Part shown: positions 28,273-37,082 of the stretch, in pieces
How positions within the stretch are numbered: the first letter of the stretch is position 1
Layout: every line of letters begins with the position of its first letter
From: Adhaeribacter aquaticus DSM 16391
GTDB lineage: Bacteria > Bacteroidota > Bacteroidia > Cytophagales > Hymenobacteraceae
Reading direction: 5' to 3'
NCBI RefSeq assembly: GCF_000473365.1
Contig: NZ_KI421517.1
Span: 4,068,001-4,132,000, forward strand
Length of the DNA: 64,000 bases
Translations under genes and position numbers: made by a program
Notes under the pieces: generated by a model
What the model saw: the letters and a program-made list of their open reading frames with translations, nothing else
What the model was told of the DNA's origin: nothing
Database searches by the model: none

Positions 28273-29141
28273 TTCTGAACTGTATTGCTTTTTACCCGCC
28301 ATTCTTCTAAAGACCTTTCAATTTCAGGTCCCAGCTTGGTAAAGTTTTTTTCGTCTGTTTTACCAAGCTTTAATGCTTTCTTGGTTAAATTAACAGCTTG
28401 CTCAAATTCATTTTTTTGAGCTAGTAACTGCGCTTTTAACCAGCTATTATAGAAGTTCTCTTTTATCTGAAGACTTTTGTTGATCCAATCCAGAGCTAAT
28501 TGATGTTCGGTATTATGCTGAATTAAGAACTGAGCCGCCTGGGCGTAAATAGTCCAGTCATCGGCCTTAGCAGCACTTAAATCAGCTTTAATGTTACTCA
28601 AGGCTTTAGCAAATACTTCAACTTCAATGGTAACCGGAATAGATAATTTTTCCCAGCTCAAAAATAAGGTGCCAGCTCTGGGACTTAGATTGTTAAAAGA
28701 ATATTGCAGGTTTTCATGAAAAGAAGATTCTATTGGTTTTACAGGTACCCGCAACGCATCTTCTGCACTGTTATACCCTTCAGTGCCCCATAATTTAGTG
28801 TTTTTATTAAAAATAAGTTGCCAATTTTTGTCTTCCTGCGGCAAAACAAATAATGAATAGGTACCTGCTGGTAATGTTACCCCTAGTATTTTTACATCAT
28901 CACTAAAACTTATCAAAGTTGATTCATTAGCACCGCATCGCCAAATTTGCCCGTAAGGAACTAAATTTCCCCAAACTACCCGGCCTTTCACACCCGGAGT
29001 GTGATACGTAATGGAAACATCTGTTAAACCAATAGTCTGAGAAACAGCAGCTTGTGGACTAGATTGTGGTAATCTCAGTTGAGCTTCAACAGAAAATATA
29101 AACAGGAACGAAATTAATGTTAAAATAAACGACTTTTTCAT
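28269..29141 (-). CDS. DUF2911 domain protein, secreted
   Basis: A 290-aa exported protein. The signal peptide MKKSFILTLISFLFIFSVEA leads into a DUF2911 domain with its typical pattern ASVSQTIGLTDVSITYHTPG-like segment, VPYGQIWRCGANESTLISF, LPAGTYSLFVLP and WQLIFNKNTKLWGT. The remainder (from about 190) is helical and TPR-like (ALDWINKSLQIKENFYNSW). Function unknown. ATG 29141 is chosen because the signal peptide begins there; a TTG at 29198 would add 19 unlikely residues. A minus-strand promoter candidate lies about 85 bp upstream. It converges with the TonB receptor. Confidence 0.85.
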   Translation of the reverse strand: MKKSFILTLISFLFIFSVEAQLRLPQSSPQAAVSQTIGLTDVSITYHTPGVKGRVVWGNLVPYGQIWRCGANESTLISFSDDVKILGVTLPAGTYSLFVLPQEDKNWQLIFNKNTKLWGTEGYNSAEDALRVPVKPIESSFHENLQYSFNNLSPRAGTLFLSWEKLSIPVTIEVEVFAKALSNIKADLSAAKADDWTIYAQAAQFLIQHNTEHQLALDWINKSLQIKENFYNSWLKAQLLAQKNEFEQAVNLTKKALKLGKTDEKNFTKLGPEIERSLEEWRVKSNTVQN

Positions 29142-29227
29142 AATGCAATCGCTTGGATGAATTTTTACTTTATAGCAACCAGGTAATTCAATAAACAAGA
29201 TCCCTGTAAAAATAATGCCACGAATTG

Positions 29228-29261
29228 CAAAATTAGTAAATATATCAAAAACTATTACAAA
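29228..29261 (-). promoter_or_regulatory. Probable promoter of the DUF2911 gene
   Basis: On the minus strand, TTTG (29258-29261), a 22-bp spacer and TAATTTTG (29228-29235), an exact TAnnTTTG. It faces away from the his promoter, 34 bp from that promoter's TTTG. Confidence 0.42.
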
Positions 29262-29294
29262 TTTTTAAATTTTATCCATTCCCACTAATTTAAT

Positions 29295-29324
29295 TTTGAA
29301 TTTTAAAAAGGAAACTTACCTTTG
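29295..29324 (+). promoter_or_regulatory. Promoter of the histidine operon and its leader
   Basis: TTTG at 29295-29298, 18-bp spacer, TACCTTTG at 29317-29324: a full Bacteroidota promoter match. The leader-peptide ATG is at 29335, so the transcript would begin only a few bases before it. A second exact -7-type octamer, TATCTTTG at 29514-29521, lies after the leader and 17 bp before hisG but has no good -33 partner. Confidence 0.6.
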
Positions 29325-29334
29325 CAGCATACTC

Positions 29335-29448
29335 ATGAATAATAGCACTTCACATAGTATCAAGCACTTGGTTTCCATCGCAAACCTGTATAGCCCTTTT
29401 TATACTGGGCATCATATTTTCTTGCACCATTCCTCGCACGGGGAATAA
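29335..29448 (+). CDS. hisL: Histidine operon leader peptide (7 His in 37 residues)
   Basis: An ATG-to-TAA frame of 37 codons lies between the his promoter and hisG and is too short for usual gene callers. The peptide starts MNNSTSHSIKHLVS and ends with two His pairs and a final His (GHHIFLHHSSHGE). His is at residues 7, 11, 26, 27, 31, 32 and 35, about 19 % against a usual 2 %. Placement directly ahead of a complete his operon, and base-paired segments overlapping its end, match the classic arrangement in which ribosome stalling at His codons controls transcription. Homology to the enterobacterial HisL is not claimed; the name is by function and position. Confidence 0.72.
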   Translation: MNNSTSHSIKHLVSIANLYSPFYTGHHIFLHHSSHGE

Positions 29449-29506
29449 ACATAACAAATCGTCTTTTTTCGGGAATATTCCCGAATCACAACACAAAATT
29501 CGTGTT
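29429..29506 (+). promoter_or_regulatory. Candidate attenuator of the his operon with alternative pairings
   Basis: Four complementary segments lie at and after the leader end: ATTCC (29429-29433), GGGGAAT (29440-29446), CGGGAAT (29470-29476) and ATTCCCG (29479-29485). The last two form the perfect 18-bp palindrome at 29468-29485. The second can pair with the first or the fourth, so exclusive structures are possible. Six T's lie at 29464-29469. A smaller hairpin AACAC/GTGTT (29490-29506) follows. Which hairpin is the terminator cannot be settled by eye, because no T-run directly follows the palindrome. Confidence 0.45.
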
Positions 29507-29537
29507 TGAGTTATATCTTTGATTTTATTTTAAACCT

Positions 29538-30389
29538 ATGATTCGATTAGCCATTCAAAAGTCCGGACGATTAAGTGAAGATTCGCTTAAACTAATTCGG
29601 GAATGCGGCATTTCTTTTGTTAATAGTTCCTTAAAATTAAAAACCGAAGCTACCAACTTCCCGCTTGAAATATTGTTTCTTCGCGATGATGACATTCCGG
29701 AATATGTTGCAGATGGCGTAGCTGATATAGGTATAGTAGGGCAGAATGTACTGGTGGAGGCCAATCAGCAAGCCTTAGAAGTGCAGGCCTTAGGCTTTTC
29801 TAAATGCCGGTTGTCTATTGCGGTTCCTAAAACCGATACCTTTAATTCTATTGCAGATTTAAATGGCAAAAATATAGCTACTTCTTACCCGAATATATTA
29901 GGCAACTATTTAGCAGCGCATAATGTAAAGGCGCAAATTCATACCATTAGCGGTTCAGTAGAAATTGCTCCCAGTATTGGCCTGGCTGAAGCTATCTGTG
30001 ATATAGTAAGTTCCGGCAGTACGCTTATCAGTAATGGCTTACGGGAAGTAGAACATGTATTTAAATCCGAAGCGGTTCTTATTTCTAACCAGAATTTATC
30101 GGAAGAAAAACAGCAAATCATAAAACAACTTTTATTCCGGATTCAGTCGGTTCAGAAAGCACAAAAATCAAAATATATTTTACTTAATGCTCCTAACGAT
30201 TCAATAGAAAAAATAAAATCGTTATTACCGGGCATGAAAGCTCCTTCTATTTTACCCTTAGCCGAAGCAGGCTGGAGTTCTGTACATTCTGTAGTGAATG
30301 AAGATGATTTCTGGGAAATTATAGAAAAGTTAAAAGACGCTGGAGCGCAGGGTATATTAGTTGTTCCGATTGAAAAAATGATTTTATGA
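29538..30389 (+). CDS. hisG: ATP phosphoribosyltransferase, long form
   Basis: First committed enzyme of histidine synthesis (ATP + PRPP). The 283 aa make it the long, self-contained HisG with a C-terminal ACT-like regulatory domain (about 210-283; ends GILVVPIEKMIL), so no HisZ is needed and His feedback inhibition is expected. N-terminal catalytic motifs are RLAIQKSGRLSEDSLKL, GVADIGIVGQNVL and the PRPP loop ICDIVSSGSTLISNGL. First gene of hisGDCBHAF(IE); it overlaps hisD by 4 bp. Confidence 0.96.
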   Translation: MIRLAIQKSGRLSEDSLKLIRECGISFVNSSLKLKTEATNFPLEILFLRDDDIPEYVADGVADIGIVGQNVLVEANQQALEVQALGFSKCRLSIAVPKTDTFNSIADLNGKNIATSYPNILGNYLAAHNVKAQIHTISGSVEIAPSIGLAEAICDIVSSGSTLISNGLREVEHVFKSEAVLISNQNLSEEKQQIIKQLLFRIQSVQKAQKSKYILLNAPNDSIEKIKSLLPGMKAPSILPLAEAGWSSVHSVVNEDDFWEIIEKLKDAGAQGILVVPIEKMIL

Positions 30390-31687
30390 TCCGGAAGGTA
30401 ATCAATCCAGATATAGCTACCTGGCCTGATCTGGTTAAACGTCCGGTGCAAAAGCTGGAAGCCATTGAACCGGTTATCCAACAAATTTTTGACCAGGTAC
30501 GGGAAAAAGGTGATGCTGGGCTAAAAGAAATAACCGCTCGGCTGGATGGTGTGGTCCTGGAAAATTTATTTGTATCTGAAGCAGAAATTGAAATTGCTCT
30601 GGATAAAGTTTCTCCTGAATTAATGGCGGCGGTGAAACAAGCGGCTCAGAACATTGAGGTTTTTCATACGCAGCAAAGAGAAGCGGTGAAAAAAGTAGAA
30701 ACGATAGCTGGTGTTTTTTGCTGGCGGAAAAGTGTGGCCATAGACCGGGTTGGTTTATATATTCCCGGAGGTTCGGCCCCTTTATTTTCAACCTTATTAA
30801 TGTTAGGCATTCCGGCCAAATTAGCGGGATGTAAAGAAATAATTTTATGCACGCCTCCTAATAAACAAGGCGAAGTACATCCAGCCATTTTATACACGGC
30901 CTCCTTATTAGGTATTACCAAAATAGTAAAAGCGGGTGGTGCCCAAGCCGTAGCGGCTATGGCATTTGGTACCGAAAGCATTCCGGCCGTTTATAAAATT
31001 TTTGGACCGGGTAACCAATACGTAACTGTAGCCAAGCAAATGGTTACCAAACTAGGAGTAGCTATAGATATGCCAGCCGGGCCTTCAGAAGTTTTAGTGA
31101 TGGCGGATGAGACAGCAAACCCGGAATTTGTAGCAGCTGACTTATTGTCACAAGCCGAACATGGACCAGATTCCCAAGTTATAGTCCTTTCAGAATCAGA
31201 AGCTTTTGTTAATAATGTTGAAGTTGAACTGGAAAAACAATTAAGCCTTTTACCGCGCCAGGAGATAGCAAAAAAAGCACTATCAAACAGTTTTGCTGTG
31301 GTACTTAAGGACGCTGGCCAAATGCTGGAGTTCTCTAATTTATATGCCCCGGAACACTTAATTTTGGCGGTCAAAAATTTTGAGGAAATAGGAGAGGGCG
31401 TTACCAATGCAGGCTCTGTGTTCTTAGGTAATTACAGCCCGGAATCCTTTGGCGATTATGCATCCGGTACCAACCATACCTTGCCCACCAATGGGTATGC
31501 CCGGGCTTATAGTGGAGTTTCTTTGGATAGTTTTGTAAAGAAAATAACTTATCAGCAAATAACTAACCAGGGCATAACTAACCTGGGAAGCGTTGTAGAA
31601 ACCATGGCAGCTGCTGAAGGATTAGATGCCCATAAGAATGCGGTTACTGTGCGGTTAAACCAATTAAAACAAAGTACTGATGTTTGA
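30386..31687 (+). CDS. hisD: Histidinol dehydrogenase
   Basis: Catalyses the last two steps, histidinol to histidine, with NAD and zinc. The 433-aa protein shows the family signatures VGLYIPGGSAPLFSTLLMLG, KIFGPGNQYVTVAKQ, DMPAGPSEVLV, the zinc/catalytic region LLSQAEHGPDSQ, and YAPEHLIL near 325. Its start overlaps the end of hisG (ATGA), and its end overlaps hisC by 8 bp, so translation is likely coupled. Confidence 0.96.
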   Translation: MIRKVINPDIATWPDLVKRPVQKLEAIEPVIQQIFDQVREKGDAGLKEITARLDGVVLENLFVSEAEIEIALDKVSPELMAAVKQAAQNIEVFHTQQREAVKKVETIAGVFCWRKSVAIDRVGLYIPGGSAPLFSTLLMLGIPAKLAGCKEIILCTPPNKQGEVHPAILYTASLLGITKIVKAGGAQAVAAMAFGTESIPAVYKIFGPGNQYVTVAKQMVTKLGVAIDMPAGPSEVLVMADETANPEFVAADLLSQAEHGPDSQVIVLSESEAFVNNVEVELEKQLSLLPRQEIAKKALSNSFAVVLKDAGQMLEFSNLYAPEHLILAVKNFEEIGEGVTNAGSVFLGNYSPESFGDYASGTNHTLPTNGYARAYSGVSLDSFVKKITYQQITNQGITNLGSVVETMAAAEGLDAHKNAVTVRLNQLKQSTDV

Positions 31688-32732
31688 TATTAAAACGCTG
31701 GTGCGGGCCAATATTCTGGCTATGAAAGCTTATTCTTCTGCTCGCGATGAGTTTAAAGGAGAAGCCAGTATTTTTGTTGATGCCAATGAAAATAATTTAG
31801 GCAGCTTAGCCAAAGATCAATCTTTTAACCGCTACCCAGATCCCTACCAACATAAGGTAAAAACTAAACTAGCTCCCATAAAAGGAGTAAAGCCAGAGCA
31901 AATATTTTTAGGTAATGGTAGTGACGAAGCTATAGATTTATTGATCCGGCTGGTATGTAAACCTGGTCACGATGAAGTATTAGCTTTTGGCCCTACTTAT
32001 GGTATGTACGATGTGTCAGCTAATCTGAATGATGTACACCTGCGCCAACTGCGGCTGGACCAGGATTTCCAGTTGCAGATTGCAAGCTTGCAGGGTCAGA
32101 TACACGCTAATACTAAAATTATATTTATCTGTTCGCCTAATAACCCAACCGGTAATTTAATCAATGCCAAAAGTATCGAGTATATTCTCAGAAACTTTGA
32201 TGGGCTGGTGGTGATAGATGAAGCCTATATTGATTTCGCCAGTGAACCAAGCTGGACTTCCCGTTTAGCGGAGTTCCCGAACCTGGTGGTGTTGCAAACT
32301 TTTTCTAAAGCCTGGGGCATGGCAGCGCTTAGATTAGGAATGGCCTTTGCCTCTCCGGAAATTATTAGTTTTTTAAATAAGATAAAGCCACCTTACAACA
32401 TAAATGAGGCTACCCAGTCACTGGCTTTAGAAGCATTAGACAATGCCAATCGATTACCCGAGATGGTAAAGGAAATTAACCAAAGCCGGAATAAACTAAT
32501 GGAAGACTTACCTAAGCTTCCGGTAGTAAAAAAAGTTTATCCTTCGGATGCTAACTTTATACTGGTAGAAGTTACCGATGCGGATAAGGTATATCATTAC
32601 TTATTGGAAAAAGGGATTGTTATCCGGAATCGAACCACACAACCAGGCTGCCATAACTGTGTGCGGATTTCCGTAGGTACCCGTGCAGAAAACGAAGCAT
32701 TATTAGAAGCGTTAAACGCTTTCTCTGAATAA
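31680..32732 (+). CDS. hisC: Histidinol-phosphate aminotransferase
   Basis: PLP-dependent class I/II aminotransferase, 350 aa. Motifs: FLGNGSDEAIDLLIRL, FICSPNNPTGNL, VVIDEAYIDFA and the PLP lysine in TFSKAWGMAALRLGM; the Arg near the end (CVRISVGTRAENEALLEAL) binds substrate phosphate or carboxylate. It overlaps hisD by 8 bp, and a 47-bp gap, the only sizeable one in the operon, precedes hisB. Confidence 0.95.
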   Translation: MFDIKTLVRANILAMKAYSSARDEFKGEASIFVDANENNLGSLAKDQSFNRYPDPYQHKVKTKLAPIKGVKPEQIFLGNGSDEAIDLLIRLVCKPGHDEVLAFGPTYGMYDVSANLNDVHLRQLRLDQDFQLQIASLQGQIHANTKIIFICSPNNPTGNLINAKSIEYILRNFDGLVVIDEAYIDFASEPSWTSRLAEFPNLVVLQTFSKAWGMAALRLGMAFASPEIISFLNKIKPPYNINEATQSLALEALDNANRLPEMVKEINQSRNKLMEDLPKLPVVKKVYPSDANFILVEVTDADKVYHYLLEKGIVIRNRTTQPGCHNCVRISVGTRAENEALLEALNAFSE

Positions 32733-32779
32733 ATTTAAATTAAAGCGTAGCCGTAAAACCTCTGCGTAAAGTTTTTAAA

Positions 32780-33883
32780 ATGTCTGTTAAAAAGAAAGTA
32801 TTATTTATCGACCGGGACGGTACCATTATATTAGAACCACCTATCGATTTCCAGATTGATTCTTTTGAGAAATTTGCTTTTTATCCGGGAGTAATCCGTA
32901 ACCTATATAAAATTTATAATGAATTAGATTATGAATTTGTAATGGTAACTAACCAGGACGGCTTGGGCACCAGTTCTTTCCCGGAAGAAACTTTCTGGCC
33001 TTACCAGAATAAAATGCTGGAAATCCTAGCAGGCGAAGGAATTAAGTTTGCCAACATCCATATCGACCGCAGCTTTGAGCACGAAAACCTGCATACCCGC
33101 AAACCTAGTATTGGTATGCTTTCGAAGTATTTTACAGAGGCTTATGATTTAGCTAATTCTTATGTAATTGGCGATAGAGTTACGGACATACAACTGGCTG
33201 ATAATTTGGGTGCTAAATGCCTTTATCTAAAGGACCAGATAAATGATAGAGCGGCTTTAACTACTACCAGTTGGGACGATATATATAACTTTCTCCGGTT
33301 ACCAGATCGGACAGCGAGTATAGTCCGGAACACGAACGAAACTAAAATTAAAGTAAATATTAACCTCGATGGGAAAGGCCAAATGAAAATTCATACCGGC
33401 CTTGGTTTCTTCGATCACATGCTGGAGCAGTTAAGTAAGCATTCAGGGGTAGATATGGAGATTACCGTAGATGGTGATTTACATATAGATGAACATCATA
33501 CCATTGAAGACACGGGGATTGCCATAGGCGAAGCTTTTTCCAAAGCTTTAGGGGATAAACTAGGCATTAGCCGTTATGGTTATTTATTACCAATGGATGA
33601 TGTATTAGCCCAGGTAGCCATTGATTTTTCCGGACGGCCGTGGTTTCTGTGGGAGGCGGAATTTAAACGTGAAAGAGTAGGTGATATGCCTACTGAAATG
33701 TTTTATCATTTCTTTAAATCGTTTAGTGATGCCTCTAAGTGCAACCTGAATGTAAAAGCAGAAGGAGCCAACGAACACCATAAAATAGAGGCTATATTTA
33801 AAGCGGTTGCCAAATCTATTAAAATGGCGGTAGCACGGGATGTAAATAACATGCAGTTGCCAAGCACCAAAGGACTTTTGTAA
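32780..33883 (+). CDS. hisB: Bifunctional histidinol-phosphatase / imidazoleglycerol-phosphate dehydratase
   Basis: A 367-aa fusion like that of E. coli. The N-terminal HAD-type phosphatase (about 1-170) has DxDGT in [10 protein letters not shown] (D11, D13), [12 protein letters not shown] and [13 protein letters not shown]. The C-terminal dehydratase (about 178-367) has the Mn-binding His clusters in [33 protein letters not shown] and [15 protein letters not shown]. It therefore covers steps 6 and 8 of the pathway. hisH begins 1 bp after its stop. Confidence 0.96.
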   Translation: MSVKKKVLFIDRDGTIILEPPIDFQIDSFEKFAFYPGVIRNLYKIYNELDYEFVMVTNQDGLGTSSFPEETFWPYQNKMLEILAGEGIKFANIHIDRSFEHENLHTRKPSIGMLSKYFTEAYDLANSYVIGDRVTDIQLADNLGAKCLYLKDQINDRAALTTTSWDDIYNFLRLPDRTASIVRNTNETKIKVNINLDGKGQMKIHTGLGFFDHMLEQLSKHSGVDMEITVDGDLHIDEHHTIEDTGIAIGEAFSKALGDKLGISRYGYLLPMDDVLAQVAIDFSGRPWFLWEAEFKRERVGDMPTEMFYHFFKSFSDASKCNLNVKAEGANEHHKIEAIFKAVAKSIKMAVARDVNNMQLPSTKGLL

Positions 33884-33884
33884 A

Positions 33885-34466
33885 ATGAATGTAGTTATCA
33901 TAGATTATAAAGGTGGCAATGTGCAGTCGGTGCGGTTTGCTTTGGAGCGGCTGGGGGTTCATGCTACTTTAACTTCTGATAAAGAACTAATACAAAAAGC
34001 GGATAAAGTAATTTTTCCGGGTGAAGGCGAAGCAAATTCGGCTATGCGTCAATTAAAGGCAGATGGCTTAGATCAGGTAATCCCAACACTTAAGCAGCCC
34101 TTTATGGGCATTTGTTTAGGTATGCAATTGCTTTGCCGGCATAGCGAAGAGAATGATACGCCTATGCTAAATATTATTCCTTTAGATGTAAAAAGGTTTC
34201 AAACCGATTTGAAGGTGCCCCACATGGGCTGGAATAATATATATAACCTGAACAACCCAGTAATGCAGGGGTTAAATGAAAAAGACTATGTTTATTTTGT
34301 GCATAGTTATTTTGTGCCGGTAAGCGAATATACCATAGCAACGGCTGATTACCCGGAACCTTTTAGTGCTGCGGTGCAATATAAGAATTTTTATGCCATG
34401 CAATTTCATACCGAAAAGAGCAGCACAACCGGTACTAAAATTTTAAAGAATTTTCTCGATTTATGA
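33885..34466 (+). CDS. hisH: Imidazole glycerol phosphate synthase, glutaminase subunit
   Basis: Class I glutamine amidotransferase that feeds ammonia to HisF. The 193-aa protein has the nucleophile Cys in MGICLGMQLL, the catalytic His-Glu in AMQFHTEKSS, and HMGWNNI for HisF contact. It overlaps hisA by 4 bp. Confidence 0.95.
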   Translation: MNVVIIDYKGGNVQSVRFALERLGVHATLTSDKELIQKADKVIFPGEGEANSAMRQLKADGLDQVIPTLKQPFMGICLGMQLLCRHSEENDTPMLNIIPLDVKRFQTDLKVPHMGWNNIYNLNNPVMQGLNEKDYVYFVHSYFVPVSEYTIATADYPEPFSAAVQYKNFYAMQFHTEKSSTTGTKILKNFLDL

Positions 34467-35185
34467 TTCAAATAATTCCGGCAATAGATTTAATTAACGG
34501 CCAGTGTGTGCGCTTATCGGAAGGAGACTTTTCGCGTCAGAAAACTTATGATAGTAATCCATTGGAAGTTGCCAAGCGCTTTGAAGACAATGGGGTTAAA
34601 CGTTTGCACCTGGTAGATTTAGATGGAGCCAGAGCGCGTAAACCAATTAATTTAGCCGTACTGGAGAAAATTGCTTCTAATACTAATTTACACATTGATT
34701 TTGGCGGTGGCATCCAATCCGATGAATCCATTCAGCAGGTATTTGCCGCCGGAGCCAAACAAATTACTGCCGGTAGTATTGCTGTTAGAGAACCGGAAAC
34801 GGTAAAGCAATGGCTGCAAACCTATGGCTCAGATGCCATTATCATTGGAGCTGATTTCCGGGACAACACCATTTCCATCAATGCCTGGGCTGATCAATCT
34901 GATTTGCAGTTGAAAGATTTTATAGCCGATTACCTGTTAACAGGAGGCACTACCTTTATTTGTACCGATGTTAGTAAGGATGGAATGTTACAAGGACCAG
35001 CCACAGCTACTTACCGGGAATTAGTACAACAGTATCCGGGAGCAGCTGTAATTGCCAGCGGCGGCGTTACTACTATTCAGGATGTAGCGGAGCTGCAGGA
35101 AGCTGGCTTAAGTGGCGCCATTATAGGAAAAGCCATTTACGAAGGTACAATTTCATTTAAAGATTTAAACCGATTTTTATGTTAA
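34463..35185 (+). CDS. hisA: ProFAR isomerase
   Basis: A 240-aa TIM-barrel enzyme acting before HisF. The catalytic Asp pair is visible in [15 protein letters not shown] (D at about 8) and [15 protein letters not shown] (D at about 169). Phosphate-binding loops are [12 protein letters not shown] and [12 protein letters not shown]. Overlaps hisH by 4 bp and hisF by 7 bp. Confidence 0.95.
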   Translation: MIQIIPAIDLINGQCVRLSEGDFSRQKTYDSNPLEVAKRFEDNGVKRLHLVDLDGARARKPINLAVLEKIASNTNLHIDFGGGIQSDESIQQVFAAGAKQITAGSIAVREPETVKQWLQTYGSDAIIIGADFRDNTISINAWADQSDLQLKDFIADYLLTGGTTFICTDVSKDGMLQGPATATYRELVQQYPGAAVIASGGVTTIQDVAELQEAGLSGAIIGKAIYEGTISFKDLNRFLC

Positions 35186-35934
35186 CCAAACGTATTATTC
35201 CTTGCCTAGATATAAAAAACGGGCGTACGGTAAAAGGAGTTATGTTTGAAAATATCCGGGATGCCGGAGATCCGGTTGCCTTGGGAGCAGAGTATGCCAA
35301 ACAAGGAGCGGATGAATTGGTATTTTTAGATATTACTGCTACCAATGAAGGTCGGAAAACTTTTGCTTCCCTGGTTCGGGATATTGCCCGCCACATTGAT
35401 ATACCTTTTACAGTTGGGGGCGGCATTAGTACCATACCCGATGTAGAACTATTGTTGCACGAAGGTGCCGATAAGGTTTCGGTAAATTCATCTGCGCTTA
35501 AATATCCGTCTTTAGTAGAAGAATTAGCTAAACGGTTTGGTAGTCAATGTATTACAGTTGCTATTGATACCAAATTAACCCAACAAGGCTGGAAAGTATT
35601 TAGCCGGGCCGGTACTGTAGAGACCGAATGGGATACGTTGTCCTGGGCAAAAGAAGTAGCTAATTTAGGAGCCGGTGAAATTTTACTGACATCGATGAGC
35701 AATGATGGCACCAAAAGTGGTTTTGCTTTAGATATTACCGGTGATGTTTCGCGGCAGGTAAGTATCCCGGTTATTGCATCCGGAGGTGCTGGTACTAAGG
35801 AGCATTTTTCTGAAGTTTTTGTAAAAGCCAATGCCGATGCTGCTTTAGCCGCCAGTATTTTCCATTTTGGTGAAGTACCAATTCCCGAATTAAAAGATTA
35901 TTTAGCCTCCCAGCATTTACCTATTCGTTTATGA
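35179..35934 (+). CDS. hisF: Imidazole glycerol phosphate synthase, cyclase subunit
   Basis: Cyclase partner of HisH, 251 aa. The catalytic Asp residues lie in [19 protein letters not shown] (D at about 11) and [16 protein letters not shown] (usual D130 region). Phosphate loops are [12 protein letters not shown] and [12 protein letters not shown]. Overlaps hisA by 7 bp and hisIE by 4 bp. Confidence 0.96.
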   Translation: MLTKRIIPCLDIKNGRTVKGVMFENIRDAGDPVALGAEYAKQGADELVFLDITATNEGRKTFASLVRDIARHIDIPFTVGGGISTIPDVELLLHEGADKVSVNSSALKYPSLVEELAKRFGSQCITVAIDTKLTQQGWKVFSRAGTVETEWDTLSWAKEVANLGAGEILLTSMSNDGTKSGFALDITGDVSRQVSIPVIASGGAGTKEHFSEVFVKANADAALAASIFHFGEVPIPELKDYLASQHLPIRL

Positions 35935-36542
35935 ATTTAGATTTTGAAAAAGCCGGTGGATTAATTCCGGCCATTATCCAGGATAATACTACCGGTCAGG
36001 TATTAATGCTGGGCTTTATGAACCAGGAAGCCCTTGAGCGGACGCAGCAGGAAAAAGTAGTAACTTTCTTCTCGCGAACCAAAAACCGTCTCTGGACTAA
36101 AGGCGAAACCTCAAATAACTTTTTACATGTGGTAAGCATTCAGGAAGATTGTGATCAGGATACCTTACTCATAAAAGTTAATCCAGATGGGCCTACCTGC
36201 CACACCGGAACTATTTCCTGTTTTACAGATAAACCAGAAAATTTTAGCAAGACAGGCTCCGCAGCTTTTTTAGAATATTTAGAAGAGTTAATTAACGACC
36301 GTAAAAAAAATCCGCAATCTACTTCCTACACCAATACCTTATTTCAAAAAGGCTTATTGAAAATAGCTCAGAAGGTAGGAGAAGAAGCCGTTGAAGTAGT
36401 TATTGATGCGGTAGCCGGTAAAAAAGATACCATGAAAGGCGAGGCAGCTGATTTATTATTTCACTTGCTGGTTTTGCTGGCCGCGTCCGATATGAAATTA
36501 AGCGATGTAATTGGTGTATTGGAAGAACGACATAAAAAGTAA
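35931..36542 (+). CDS. hisIE: Bifunctional phosphoribosyl-AMP cyclohydrolase / phosphoribosyl-ATP pyrophosphatase
   Basis: A 203-aa fusion. The HisI part (about 1-110) has [32 protein letters not shown] and the zinc-binding [12 protein letters not shown]. The HisE part (about 112-203) has [20 protein letters not shown] and [14 protein letters not shown]. It completes the pathway; together with hisGDCBHAF no step is missing in this operon. A strong terminator follows 19 bp later. Confidence 0.96.
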   Translation: MNLDFEKAGGLIPAIIQDNTTGQVLMLGFMNQEALERTQQEKVVTFFSRTKNRLWTKGETSNNFLHVVSIQEDCDQDTLLIKVNPDGPTCHTGTISCFTDKPENFSKTGSAAFLEYLEELINDRKKNPQSTSYTNTLFQKGLLKIAQKVGEEAVEVVIDAVAGKKDTMKGEAADLLFHLLVLLAASDMKLSDVIGVLEERHKK

Positions 36543-36561
36543 AATTTAAAAAACTTCCGGC

Positions 36562-36601
36562 AAAAAAGCCCATTGATGTAAAACCATCAATGGGCTTTTT
36601 T
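36562..36601 (+). terminator. Histidine operon terminator
   Basis: A perfect 17-bp stem (36562-36578 with 36585-36601), core GCCCATTGATG / CATCAATGGGC with a 6-nt loop and a T6 run, followed by ATTTT. Confidence 0.93.
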
Positions 36602-36798
36602 ATTTTATAGTGGGGAAAAAGCCATAAATCCTAGTTCATTATTTTACCCTCTGCCAGTGCATTTCAGGTTAGTTAAACATTTTAGCCTTTGCCCTGTTAT
36701 TCTGTTATTTAATACTATTTAATAAGAATAGGTCACTTTTTTCAAGCCTTTAAACAAGTTAGTCAACAGGTAAAGTAAGTAAGAATAATTTTAGCATT

Positions 36799-37068
36799 AT
36801 GGAAATAAATATGAATTTGCAGGAGAAATCACCTGAAGTTGAAGAAGTTAAACTAGAGATTCTGGAATTCTGTAAGGCAGCTCAACCCAAAGAAAATATC
36901 CTTAAACACATAGGCATAGAATTAAGGCCTTATAATTATAAAAAATATATTTCTCGATTGGTAGAAGACCGGTACCTGCAGTATACCATACCGCACAATC
37001 CACGGTCCAATGTACAGCAATACATCACCTCCAAAAAAGGATTAGCTTATTTAAAAGCAGTTGAATAA
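36799..37068 (+). CDS. Small winged-helix-like protein
   Basis: An 89-residue protein. After about 15 acidic residues it has a pattern like the C-terminal winged-helix domains of RecG/Fic-type proteins: LEILEFCKAAQPKENILKHI, a second helix (YNYKKYISRLVEDRYLQYTI), and a wing with Pro/Asn (PHNPRSNVQQYITSKKGLAYL). A DNA- or protein-binding role is inferred from the fold pattern only. It stands between the his terminator and the convergent transglutaminase gene (14 bp), so it could be a regulator of the neighbouring ligase cluster, but nothing proves this. TAATTTTA (36786-36793) just upstream is one base off the -7 box. Confidence 0.65.
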   Translation: MEINMNLQEKSPEVEEVKLEILEFCKAAQPKENILKHIGIELRPYNYKKYISRLVEDRYLQYTIPHNPRSNVQQYITSKKGLAYLKAVE

Positions 37069-37082
37069 AACTTATCAGAGGC

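Noticed and set aside
29514-29521. TATCTTTG as an internal hisG promoter
   Set aside because: An exact -7 match but without a TTTG at a workable distance, so not called as a separate promoter.
30991-31407. 138-codon minus-strand frame inside hisD
   Set aside because: Antisense to conserved hisD motifs, with no motif, promoter or family of its own.
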